Assembly: GCF_000002595.2 (NCBI RefSeq)
Contig: NC_057020.1
Coordinates: 1,627,529 to 1,691,528, forward strand
From: Chlamydomonas reinhardtii
Taxonomy: Eukaryota; Chlorophyta; Chlorophyceae; Chlamydomonadales; Chlamydomonadaceae
DNA length: 64,000 nucleotides
Reading direction: 5' to 3'
How positions within the stretch are numbered: the stretch's first letter is position 1; each line of letters begins with the position of its first letter. The notes below the pieces were generated by a model. The model made no database searches and was not told the origin of the DNA. It worked only from the letters and a program-made list of their open reading frames with translations. The position numbers and the translations under genes are program-made. Positions 33,774 to 46,400 of the stretch are shown here, piece by piece.

Positions 33774-34326
33774 GCCTGCGCGGGCATGGCGAGTGCAAGC
33801 AAAGCAGCGAAGAGAGGAGAGGAGGATTGGAGTCAGAAGGACCGGTGGGCCCAATAGGTGGCGTATCACGATGTTGTTTGCAACAGTTGTGATGAGGAGC
33901 ATGGCCATGTAGGCAAGGGCAACATGTAACGAATAGCGCGGAGTAATGGGTTGTGGATGCCCGGTTGTTGGGTGGGGCTCGCGTTACGCACTGCGTGCAC
34001 TTGCCTTTTTCTGCCTCTCCATTGGCCTCCAGTCAGTGAACAGCAGGCAGCTGGATTATGGAGCTATGCCGTCATGGGCGTCGAAGACTTGTTAACTCCA
34101 TACAGGCTGAAGTACATGCTCAGCCGATACCCTTAACAGGGCTGGGGGCGGGGGGGGGGGGGGGTGTCACCCCACGGGGTCACCCCGAAGACCATGCAGG
34201 ACATCACGATGCCATGCGAGTCGCGGTTGACTGACTTGACTCTAGCAGTGTTTATGGTTCATGTTTCTGTAGCATATGGGCATATAACACTTGAGGGTTG
34301 CACAAAGTGGGCACACCGCGAACAAA
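33774..34326. other. Intergenic region with RPN12 3' UTR and a poly-G tract
   Basis: It holds the RPN12 TGTAA signal at 33925-33929 and an uninterrupted G run at about 34150-34165, followed by a short GGGGTGTCACCCC-type inverted repeat, all within 190 bp of the next gene's start. Confidence 0.6.
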
Positions 34327-36271
34327 ATGAAGTTTTCCCTACTTTTGCCGCTGTGCGCGGTCCTAGTGGCCGCGGCCTCCGCCTCTCCCCTAGTACTGGT
34401 TGACAGTGTGCAGCACGCTTACCTTCAAACGGGGCCAGCTGCGGCGGTCGCGAAATCGGAGGTGGCGTCGCTGTGCGCTGCGCTTACTGGACTGGTGCCG
34501 GGCTCGGTCATCACCGCTGACCAGTCTCAGCAGGTGCGCGTAGATACAGCCACAGGGGCGAACGGAAGTCACTAGTCGCTCAGAATCAATCGTCGATCCT
34601 CAGCCACGCGGACGCCCGAGCCTTTTACCAGCAGCAAAATAACTTGTCCCTCTAAACAATGTGCGAAAATTGTTGCCGTGCAGCTGGCTGGCATTGCCAA
34701 GCCTTCGGCGCTCAAGCACCCTCGCGCTTTTGCCGCGGTGAACGTGGCTGGCCTGTCACCTGGTGAGTGTTGTTACCTAGAAATTCAGGACGTAGCCTTG
34801 AATTGACTTGGGACTGATTGGTTCGCGTGCGTGGCGCAGATGTGCTTGGGGAGCTGCTCTCCAACCGGGCTCACCGGACTGTGGAGCTGACCGGCGATGG
34901 CTGCCCCGCCATGGCCATTGTGAACGGCCTGACCCGCATTTCGGCTGCAAACCCGTCCGTCAAGCTGTCGGTCGTCGACCATGATGGCGTGCAGGTGCGC
35001 TGGCTCAGGTCCAGTATTCTGCTGTGTGCTGCCCGCACCCGACCAGCATCTGAGCGGGTATTGCCTTTCTGAATCCACAGAACTGCAAGGAGGACTGTGT
35101 GGAGCAGAACCTGGTCGCTGCCTCTGCCGCCGCGGGCGTGGACCTCAGCGGCCTGGACATGTCGCAGTCGGAGGCGAAGCTGCTCGCTGTGGAGCTGGCC
35201 AGCGTGTTCGCGGGGCTGAAGGCGCAGATTGAGGCGGTGCAGAAGCGCGCGGAGTCCGGCGCTGCTCAGGCCGACGTGGAGCTGTATGAGGTGTCGATTA
35301 TGGGCCTGAAGGCGCTGGCCGCCAAGGTGGGCGGTGAGTCGGAGGCTATGACCACGGCCACAAATGCCGTGCTGCGCCTGCTGAAGTGGGCCGTGGACAG
35401 CCTGGATGCCGCCTACGAGGGCGACGTCGTGATGCAGGTGCGTGCGGGTGTGCTGGGTGTGAGCAGAGAGTGACACGGCATGGGGCGCTAGCCGATGCCA
35501 TGCCGGCGGGATGCAAGGGAGCGAAAAGGGTTGTCAGCACCAACACGGGTTGCTGGTGCCGCGGGGTGACAGACGCATGAAACGGTAAATGAGGCACCTA
35601 AGCTCCAAGGGAGTGCTGTTACGGGCCGTGATGAGCTGTTACTGAATGGAGACGAAGCAGCGGAGTCCTAAGCGGACAAGGACTCCCGTTGGTGAGCGCG
35701 CAAGGCTCCCCACGTACCGTACAGACCCATGCCTTCGTTTCACAACAGCTGTTTGTGGCCAATTCACTACTGCATCCTCAGATGCTGTTCATGTCCAAGG
35801 GCGCGGCCCGCACTGGGACCCTGAAGGAGCTGGTGAACTGGAAGGAGTCCACCCGCCGCCAGCTGCTGTCGGGTGAGACCGCCACGGGGAGAAGCACTGC
35901 CTGTAGGGGTTTGCAAGGATGCGGAAGCTAGTCCACACGGAGAGGATGCTCTCCTGCGTGTAGGGTGTGTCGAAAGCGGGGTGTACGGGACTGACACTTC
36001 ATAACCACCAGTCCGGAAACCGTGTGGATGGCCACTGCCTAACCACGGCTGCTTTACATACTCCTCTCACCACCATCCTGCCCCTGTCGCCGCAGCCACC
36101 TTCCCCGGCCCCGACGAGGTGGCCCAGTCCAAGCAGTTCGCCGCCAAGGCGGCTGGCTACGGCGCCTTCATCCTGCTGCTGTACTTCCTGCTGGCGGGCG
36201 TGTGGTGCATGTGCAACATGCCCTTCAAGCAGGACACGCTGCTGTACGGCTCCACGAAAAAGGACTCGTAA
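34327..36271 (+). CDS. Type I membrane protein, DUF7794/ATP6AP2-like
   Basis: Six exons (34327-34533, 34684-34762, 34840-34994, 35081-35437, 35782-35872, 36096-36271) join in frame into 354 codons. The protein starts with a clear signal peptide (MKFSLLLPLCAVLVAAASAS), has a lumenal domain with a likely disulfide pair (NCKEDC), a long helical region, and one membrane helix (GAFILLLYFLLAGVWCM) followed by a short cytosolic tail NMPFKQDTLLYGSTKKDS. The tail and membrane segment resemble plant DUF7794 proteins and, more distantly, the C-terminus of ATP6AP2/renin receptor (NMDPGYDSIIY), a V-ATPase accessory subunit. By inference it resides in the ER or endomembranes and may help V-ATPase assembly; this is not shown by the sequence. 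TGTAA at 36370-36374 is a likely poly(A) signal. Confidence 0.75.
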
Positions 36272-37483
36272 ACACTGGGACGGGCGAGCACCAGACAGGA
36301 TGGAGCTCCTGTGCTAGGAAAGCCCTTGTGGTTTGGATCTGACTTGAGAGAATTTCGAGAGCGAGAGTGTGTAACGCGTGCGCTGGCGGGGGCGTAGGCA
36401 TTTCAGCGGGTGGGTGGGTGGGTGCGTACGTGTGCTCCGTGTGCGTGCATTACTTTGGGCGGGGTGGGGGGCTTTTCAGCCGTAAGGGTTTGGGCTGGTC
36501 CTGACGAACGTGACATCAACTGATTGGGTCTGCACGGCGCCCGCGCCGTCTAGTGACTGCATACGGATACAGTGCTGTAAATGAAAGGGTTGTGTTGGTT
36601 TCATGTCTGCTTCCTCCGCATCCTGGGAACCAGGGGAACTTATAGCTCCTGCATCAACGCGTGGGGTCGCATTCCTCACACGTCCATGCTGAAGCCGACA
36701 GCCAGCATAAAATTACGACCTGCAGTAGCCAGTAGGTCCAGGTGCAGATGCCACAACGCACATACATTGCTAGCATGCTACTCCCACCAGTCCTCTCGAG
36801 ATAACAAACTTGTTACCATGGCCAGCACAGCCCCTAACTCATGTGGACAGTCCATTTAGTACAACGGCCTCTTGCCGTCAGCTAGCGAGGGCTGTAACAG
36901 GCTCCTCAAGTCCTCATACTTGATGACATTCTGGCAGTACTCCCCACACGCACACGCACACAGGCACACAACCCATATTAAGCACATAGCTCCTTAGGCC
37001 TGTGCACATCTGGCGACGTCTCCATCCGTGCCTTTTACCGTGTCCGCGCCACTCCCTAGCTGACTTGCTTTTTAACGTTTGCATCGCTTGTCCACATGCC
37101 GACCCGCAGCTTCGAGTCTTCCTGCTGGAGTCTAGCACGCCATGTACACTGAACTAGCCATGCAACTGCCCCCCCCTGCCATGCTGTTTCGCCACAACCA
37201 AGGCGAATATGTATAAGAAATCACATGCGGCTGTGTTCGCATGAGGCTGTGGACGTGAGTCAATATGTACAGCGAGCGGCGCGTATTGCAGCACAGTGCA
37301 GCATCCCTTGCCACTGCTCACAACGGGGTCGCGCCGCCCGCCGGTGTCGGATGAATCCTGCCTACCAGTTTTCAACGGTGCCGGGCATGAGTAAGTGCTC
37401 ATTGTCTCACTGCTTCAGTTTCCGCACACAAACGGCACCCCTCAAGGGTTTTCCTGCTACCAGTCCTGAGCTGTGCTCCCGGC
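36272..37483. other. Convergent intergenic region
   Basis: Two genes end into this region. Beyond the TGTAA signal at 36370 and a GGGT-rich run near 36410-36425, nothing is recognised. Confidence 0.5.
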
Positions 37484-40400
37484 TTAGCTGAGCGTCGCCG
37501 GCACCACCATTCGCCGGTCGATCAGTAGCGTCTCCTTCACCGCAAACACCTCCGTGCCGTCAAGCAGCCCCATCACAGAGGTGGGAGACACATCGCTGTA
37601 CTCAAAGGCCAGCAGCTGCAGATAGGGCGCGAAGGCGTTGACGCGTGGCGCCAGCGACTGGCGGTTGAAATTGACATACGGCTGCGCGCTTGGCGCAGTG
37701 CTGCGGAAAATCTGCGTGCAGGCACAACACAATCACGACGTCAGCAACTGGTGATCAGCATTAGGCTAGCAAAACCAGGCTGAGGCACAATAATGCGATG
37801 GCAAACATCCCTGTCAAGTACGGTAGTCTCTCGGTTGCCCAGAGGGCCCATCCATCGCCCTGCCCAAATCACCGGTAGCCCGCCGCTGCGCCTACTCATC
37901 ACCGCTATTGTATCACCACTCATGCCTGCAGCCCCACACCGCAGGCCGGCAACCAGCACGCGAACTCCCATTATCCTTAAGGCACTGTGTCTGTAACTCG
38001 GCGGCGCACCTGCTGATTGCCCAGGAACACGTTGGCCACTGCCGCGGGCGAGGAAGTGATGCTGGCGGAGCGCACCGAGAAGGTGCCGGCCCTGAAGGTG
38101 CCGTTCCAAAAGGCCCAGCAGCGCACGTGGTAGTTGCCGGAGCCGCTCACCAGCGTGGGCAACACGTCCTGCATTCGGTTGGGGTTGGGTTGAGATTGGG
38201 TTGGGACGGGTTGGGATGGGTTGGGATGGGCAATTTGGGTTGCGTCAGGTAAGGGAAAAGCAGTTTGGGGGGGGGGGCGAGCCGTGTGTACAAATTGAGC
38301 AGAGGTAGCTAGGTGGCCATGAATAAGCCGGTGAGCAGCGCTGCGCGCATGCAGGTGTCAGATGGGCGGTGGCGCCTATGCAGCAAGGTCACGCAGCTTG
38401 CCTTGATCCCTCCCGGCGCGCACCTGTGCGGTCGCCAGCGCCACGGCCGTGCAGTTGGGGTTGCTGCTCCAGAGTGTGCAGTTCTGGTTGCGCGAGCCCA
38501 CGCGCGGCAGCGTGAACGAGGCCAGCGGCGGCACCAGGCGGGGTGAGGGAACCACACTGGCGTCGGCGGCGCCGCGGGAGCGCCACAGGTCACACCGCAA
38601 CGAGCTCCGGATAATGCCTGCGCAGGACAAGCAGCGGCACGGCAAAATGCGGATTCAGTAGGGCGAGAGCATAGGGAATGCCACAAACTAGCACAACAGC
38701 CCACAGCAACGTCTGGCGATGCCTGGCAGCCAGGGGCTCACAAGGAACGAGCAGGGGTTGCGTGTGCGCACCTGTGCCGGCGGCGGGTGGCGCCCACATG
38801 ACAGAGCTGGTCAGCATGCCCGCCAGGCCACCCCACTGGCCCGTGGGGCTGCCGCCGGGGCTGCACGGTGACCAGGTCACACCCAGCACGCCACGGCTGG
38901 TGTCGCCAACCGCGAAGCGCAGCTCCAGAGTGTACACGGAGCCAGTGCTCAGGCCTGCAGGATCACATGGTCGCGAGCATTAGCGGAAAAGGCAAGTACG
39001 GGTACTGTAAGTTGGAGGAGAGTTGGGCAATGGGCGCGCGAGGCGCTTTGGTTGGGGCGCGGAAAGAAGGCAACGGTGTAGCGCGCGAAGCGATGGATGG
39101 AGCGACTCACTGTTGAGCGCCGCGGTGAGTGACATGCAGCCGCTCTGGACCGTCTGCGGCTCCGGTGCCCGCACGGTGGAGCCTGAGCCGATGGGCTGCT
39201 GCTGCGACGCGTCTGCCACCAGCACGCCCTGTGAAGGAAATGCGACACGTCTCAGAAATGATGATGTAAGGTCATGCAGCTGCCACACACCTAGCGTTGC
39301 ACGGCCGGAAAGAGGTGTGGGGAGCAATCAAAGCTTTGGGCTAGCATGCCAAATCAGTAATGGCATGCGGCACGCGGCAGGTTGGCCACCCATCAACCGG
39401 GTGACCTTCCTTCCCCCGCCCAATCCTACCTGCACAAACAGCAAACAGCTGCTGCAGGTGACTTGGAACTGCAGCTGGGCGCTGGAGGGTGGCGTGAACT
39501 GCGCCACCGCCACACCGTAAGCGGCCGCGCTGGCGAAGTCGGGCACCGCAAGGTTCGTAGGCGGGCTTGGGCCGGCTGCAGTCACGAGGGGATTACACAC
39601 GCAGCCGTACACCACGACGAGGTCAGGGCATATGCTCCCGCACAGCAGCTACCGTACCGTTCTGTAATAGCGCGGCAACATCCATGTGTGGAAGCAATGC
39701 ACGGGCGCCCATGCAGGCCCTCCAAGCACTCACCCAGGCTGGCCTGCGTGGCGGCCGTCGCGGCGGCGCCGAACGAGCCTGCGGCCCGGAACAGGTCGGC
39801 GCCGGCCATGATGCTGTTGCGCAGGGGCGCATACGGCGCGCCGCTGAACGGTGGCAGGCCGGTGGAGAAGGTGGTCAGGAAGGCGGGCGACAGTTGGGCG
39901 GTTGGCGAGGTACCGTCGTCACGTGTGGTGTAGTCCCACATGACCTGCCAGCCGGGTGCGACTGCGGCGCCGGGGAAGGTCACATTGGGCGCGAACCTGC
40001 ACGGGTGGGACGAGCGGGGGGCAGGGGCGTGAGCGTGGGCCGTTGAAGAACCGTGGCGGCCTCAACTGGGTACGTGTATGATTGGCGTCCGTGTCATGCG
40101 CTGCGCCTACGCCGAGAGAGGAGGTGCGCACCCGGCACCCAGGCGTGTCGCATTGTACCGCAGCAGACACGCGGCGGCACACCTGGGGTGTACGGCAGGG
40201 CTGTACGACGGCACCACCAGCAGGTCGCTGGCGGGCGAGCCGTACACGCCGGGTGCCGCGGGCGTGGCCCAGCGCAGCTCCACCGGGTCAGACGGCGCGA
40301 GGACGAGCATCTCGAAGTCGTACAGGCCGGCGGTTGGGACCATGAGCGAAGCGGTTGCGCCAATGCTGGTCAGGTTGAGCAGCCGCTGCGAAGCAGCAGA

Positions 40401-43400
40401 GGCAGGGGCATGCGGTTCTGACGGAGGAGTGCTTGAGATACTGCTATGCGGGCCACCCCCAGGCCACAATGTAAGCTGATGTGCAGACCAGTCGGACGGT
40501 GTGCACAGGCGCCAAGCAAAGCCCAACCAGCACACACCTGGCCAACCATGATGCGGACGCTAGCAGGCGCCATGGCACCGCTCAGCTGCAGCCCCCACAC
40601 GCCCGATGACGTGAAGCGCGCCAGGCCCGCCAGCCGCAGCAGCAGCACACCACTGGGGCCGCCGGCCGGCGCCGAGGCGTTGGCGGTGGCTGGCGTGTAC
40701 TTGTAGCTCAGCAAACGCGTGACGGGCGTGTTGTTCACAGGCGCCTGTGAGCAGCAACACCCGCGGCGTCAGCACCAAAGGCGAGAGTCCGTCTGACGTT
40801 TGGGTGCCGAAGAGGCATGCCGCTCGATTAAGCAGTGTGCAGCCATGAAGTTATTGTTGGGTTGGGCACAGCAACGAGAGCAGAAAGAAAAGGGGGGTGC
40901 ATCGCCTACCCGTACGCTGACGTCGAAGGGCGCCGGCGGCACGGCGATGCTGTCCAGGCTGATGGGCGTGTTGGCGGCCGTGGGAGCCGCTGCCATGTAG
41001 TACTGCTCCGCCAGCCCGGCGGACAGAAGCGAGGCGGCGGCGCCGTTGGCCGTGTAGAAGTCCGAGGAGGGCGTCAACACTGAGGCGTGGGTATGGGGTG
41101 TGGGGCAAGTGCGTGATGGAGGATGGGGCAGGTGACATGCGCGTGGGAGGATTTTTGGCGTAGAGCGGATCGCCCAGAGCTGGTGGCAAGAGGCAAGAGG
41201 CAAGAGGCAAGAGGCAAGAGGCAAGAGGCCAGGACCGGGGCTTGGCATGAGGGCAGGACGCTTTCGAACACGCTTCCAAACATAGCTGGCTGTTTCGGCA
41301 AGCCCCTAGGGACGCCACGCGACACGTTTGCGCCGCCGCTCGCATGACTCACGGTAGGAGCCGCCGCTCGCAGCGTATGCTGCCTCCACCGCCCGCTGCG
41401 CGTTCAGGCGCCGGCCGCCAATGACGGGCAGCCCGGGCAGCTTGTCAGCAGTCTCCAGTAGCAGCGACTTAACGCTCGAGGCCTGTGTGTGGCGCCCATC
41501 AGATGCCGATAAGATTTGCAAGTTTTCAAGGTAAAGCCGTAAGGTGTGAGCAGGAGGGTATCATGTGGCACATGCGTGCGTGCGGAGCCCGAGCTGCAGA
41601 CATATGATCCAGGTATCCAGCTTCGCGGAGCACATTCTCCGCCTTTACGTCCACCCTCGTCCTTGCGCCTATCCAACCCAAACTCCTGGATTACTCACAT
41701 AGAAATACATGCTCACACACACGCACGCATGCACGGACCTGATAGTAGTTGGGCGAGGCAACCAGAGGCCCCACGGCGCCCACCACGCTCGCCACCAACG
41801 CCGCCACACCCGCCACTAACGGTGTGGCCATGCTGCTGCCGGTCTTGTTGCCGTATGAGCCGAGGCTGATGGGGAAGGTGTTGTAGATGTCCTGCCCCGG
41901 CGCCGCCATGTCAACCACCGCCGTGCCGTAGTTCACTCCCACCTGAGTGCGAGCGCAGCGACAGAGGTGTATTTGCGTGGTCAGCGTCAGCTCGTCGAGC
42001 GAAGACCATTTTGCTCCCAGACCGACTCGAACCTTCAAAGCCGCTAAAGCTCTTCAAACCCTCAAGTACGTAGGAAAGGCAAGTAGGTGCGGGCACGCTG
42101 CTTACGGGCATGTTCCCAGCCATGCCCGTGATTGCGCGGTCCAGCGGGTTGGAGCCGGTGATGCACATGACGTTGGAGTTGGGCAGCGTGCAGGGCAGGT
42201 AGTTTGACTTGACGGAGGCCAGCCCGTTCAGATCCGTCAGCTCATTGCCTGCGTCGCAATGTCCGGCGAATCGGCAAGAGCCGTGTCACGTGTCGCTCGT
42301 AGTGCGCGCGCTCAGCCACCAAAACACGCTTATACCATCTCTGACCACCAGAGATGGTAGCACAGCTTTTCGAGTCCCCGGCAGGTTCTAAAGCACCCAT
42401 CAACACATAGCACAGCAGCTCACCCGCCGCCGCCACCAGCAACACGCCCTTGCTCTCCAGCGGTGTCACGGCACTGCTGTACAGCGACTCCTGCGCCACC
42501 ATCTCCGCCACCTCGTACGGCTGGGGCTGCAGGTTGGGGGTGTCGGGGCCAAAGCTGCACGACACGATGTGCGCGCCCATGCGCTGCGCATAGGCGTACG
42601 CCGCCACCACGTGTGAGGCGTACACGCGCCCGGAGGCGTCGAACACCTGCGGGTGTATCGAGGTTTACGGTGTTGTTTCTGTGTCCTAAGGGACATGAAA
42701 TGTGCATAGATTGAAGATATGTGCATATGCGCGTGCATGGGTAGCAGGCTTGCGCATCAACGGAAGCAGTAGCGGCACCTCACACGGCGCGCGCAGTGGT
42801 CCTAATGGGTTCCACAGAGCAGAGCAGCAGAGTGATACGGGAGCCCACGAGCCCATGCCATGCCTCAAAGAACTCCACCACCCTACGTGATGCGGGCCAT
42901 GCCGCCATGCCGCGTCGTGCCGCAGCTGCGCACCCACCTTGAGCACCATGACCTTAACGCGGGGCGCGGCGCCCGCCACCGCCGCCACACTGTTTCGCAC
43001 CGCAGCCACAATGCCGGCCACGTGTGTGCCGTGCCCCGTGTCGGAGGACTCGGGCCGCACGTCGGCGTCCGGCTTGCACATGGGACGTAGCTGGCGTGCG
43101 GGATCGAAATGGGAGTGGGGGGGTTGCAAGGATGTTTGGAAAAGCGGTACACGAGTGGGGGGAGGATGGATTTGGGCGAGTGAGAGGGAGGCGAGGCATG
43201 CGCCAAGTGTATCTGCATGCGTGAAGTGTTGGAGGGCACGACGAGGCTGCGGGTTAGCGCCTAGGGAACAAACTGCCGCGCGCGGCATGGGTAGCCCGTG
43301 GCCGTGTCATGAGAGGTGTAGGGAGCAGTCCGTACCTGGGTTGCGTATGTGGCGCGGACCGTGGGCGAAGTCAGTGCCGCGGCCTGGACCTTCTTCTTGG

Positions 43401-46400
43401 CGGTGGCAGCCCTCTTTGGAGGAGGTGGGCGGCGAGACGGGGGTGGGGGCGAGGGCGGCGGGGGTGGAGGGGGCGAGGGAGAGGGCGGCGGCGGCGCTGC
43501 CCGTGCCCGCCAGTCGCCCTGGCACGCGTCGCCAGAGCCAGCAAAGTCGAACCCGTTGATGTCATCGATGAAGCCTGCATTGCGGGCAGCGCGGACGTCT
43601 GTTTCAACGACGGTTGACAGAGGCATATACGTTAAAGCATTCAGTGCATGCCACTTCCGAGGTTCAGAGTGAACAGAAGGTCACGCATGCATTTGCAGCG
43701 TAGGGCATGGCGCCAGTCGCTGCCAGGCCGGTGTCGGCAAGCACGCGCTGACGCCCGCATGCGCACAGGCACACGCACGCGCACCCACACCCGCGGCCAC
43801 ACAAATGCCGCACCGTTGCCGTCGTTGTCGATGCCGTCCCCTGGCACCTCGCCAGGGTTCACCCACAGGTTGGGCTTGAGGTCCGGGTGGTCGATGTCAA
43901 ATCCCGTGTCCACCACAGCCACGATCACGTCGGGCGCACCTACACGTTATTGCGCATATAACTTTACATCTTATCACATGACAATCCTAAACTGGCATGG
44001 ACGGCGCCTGCACTTGATGAGCCGTGCCTTACACTATCTGATCCATTTCGTCTTACTAGTACAGTACCCACCCTCGGTCAGTGACCAAGCATCCGCAACC
44101 TCGGCCTTCTTGAGGTACCACTGCACGTTGGGGTCGGTGCCCGCCGCCGAGCTGCTGCCGCTGCTGCTGCTGCCACCGCCGCCAAGCAGCCCTGTAAGGT
44201 CCTTGGCAGCGCCCGCCGCTGCCGCGCTGACCAGGGAGGCATGCTCCTGCGCGAGCCAACAGCACACGTCACGTGAACTTTGGAATGAAGCACGTTGGCA
44301 ATCGGTCAGCGTTCGTGCGCTCCAGGACCAGCTCCAACTACGCAGCATGGATCAAAGCTAGCACAGCCACGTACACAGCGCCAAGCCGCCACATCAGGCG
44401 CACGCACCGCCAGGAGGTCGTTGCCGCCGGTGCCAGTGTTGCCGCCTGCCGCGGACGTCAGCGTCTGCCGCAGCGTGGACAGCAGTGACCCGGTGGAGCC
44501 GCTCAGGGCCGCGTTCAGCAGGGAGGCGCCGTCCAGGGCGGTGCCGTCGGCGCCAGGCACCAAGTCCGCAGCGGCCGCGATCTGCGACCGGCGGCAGATT
44601 GATTAACGTATTGGGGGGTTGTAGCGCAGGATGAAAACTTCGGTGCGAAACAGAGCTGTAGATATTGGGCAAGCTGCATGTCTCGCATTACGTCCCCATG
44701 CCACGAGGGAGAGCCATGTGTGTTTTACGGTACACGGGACCCGTGCGTGTACGCATCCGCTGCACCCAGGCCTCATAGACCCACCTGCGCTGCCAGGTCT
44801 TGCAGTGTCTGCTTGGCTGAGTCGGGCAGCAGCGAGCTTAGGGCGGTCAGAGACATGCTGCCATTGGCGTACTGCATCGGCGGAGCAGGCAGGCAAGGAG
44901 GACGCCGGGGCCGGCAAGGCGGGCAACGGGGAAAACAGGTTCACCGCGAGGTATGGAAGCTGCCAATTGTGGATGCAAACACAACACGACCAGCATACAA
45001 GCATGGGCAAGGCATCAAGTATCCGTGTCAGGCAGGTCAGGGAAAATGGGGCATCTCGCAGGCATCACCGCTTCGCATGCTGTACATTTTGCACACGCAG
45101 CTGCCTTACCGAAGCAAGAAGGCTGGCGGTGTTGCTCGCCGTGGCGGAGCCAGTGGCGGAGCTGATGCTGATGCCACCGAGTGACGTGGAGGCGGCGGCT
45201 GTGGCAGCGGCGCCCAGTTGTGACAGGCCGGCCCTCGCAGCTTCCGCCAGGTCGGGCTCGAAGCGCATGGGGAAGTCCGGGATGAGGAAGGTGAGTTGGT
45301 CTGTGGGCGTGGGATGAGCGCGAGAAACGTCAGGGCGATGAAGGGCGCACGGGTTCAAGAGAGCAGGCGGACCACTGTCAGGCTTGTGCGCGGCCCCTGT
45401 CGCCTCTATGCCAACCCGGGAGCCGCTGCTCACCCTTGTACTTGGCGAGGAGCGAGTCTCGCACCTCCCTTAGCACCGCGAGGTCGGTGAAATCCAAGAA
45501 CTCGACCGCACTCTCCTGTCACGGGTAGTTTATGGTTACACACACACACATACACGCTCATGAACAGGTATCCGGTCTGACACAGTGAGTCGAAGTCATC
45601 ACGCTCCCTCGTGTCCCGGCCAGTACGCATCGAGCACCCTCACCGACCGCAGGGTCTGGAGAGACCCAAGGCCAACACGCAACAGCTGCTCAACCCCCAC
45701 TCCGCATCCTCCGCCCACCACAGCCAGTAGACCCTGAACCACCCCTACGCACCTGCAGTCGCGTTACATTGACGTAATCCCGTAGTAGCGGCGGAATGAG
45801 GTCCGACACCTTCTGTTCAATGTCCTCCATTCGCGCCAGCAGCCGCAGCGAGTACAGGCCTTCCTCCAGGGTCACCACGTTGGTGTCCGGCTTCTTGGGC
45901 GGGCAGCCCTGGATCACGCAGATCGGCACCGCGATGGCGGTCGCGATGATTCCCGCAAACAGGATGCAACAGCAGCAGCACATCAAGTTGGTGTACCGCT
46001 TCCGCTGCGGGGCACAGGAGAGGGCGGGTTGAGAGTGGTTACGTGCAGGGTGACAGGGCGAAACTCAGTGGCTGCCTCGGTGTCGGCGAAACACCACATG
46101 GTTGTTGTGTCTTGATAGAGTCCAAAGCCTCTGTGGAAGCCAGCCGCGCCACGCGGCAACGGCCCGCACTGCCAGGGGCCCCACGTTGCCCGGGCCTTGC
46201 CCCGGCATTCCCATGCTGCCTGCCCCCCGTGCCTGCCCCCGTGCCTGCCCCCGCCCCTACCCCGCTACACGACGCCAAGCAGACTTAGCCGTACCGTATA
46301 CCGTACTCAGCCCTGCACCCCCTGTCACCTTCTTCTCCTTCATGACCGCTTTGGCGTCTGCGATCTCCTCCTCCCGCCTCGCTGCCTCCGGGTCAGCCCC

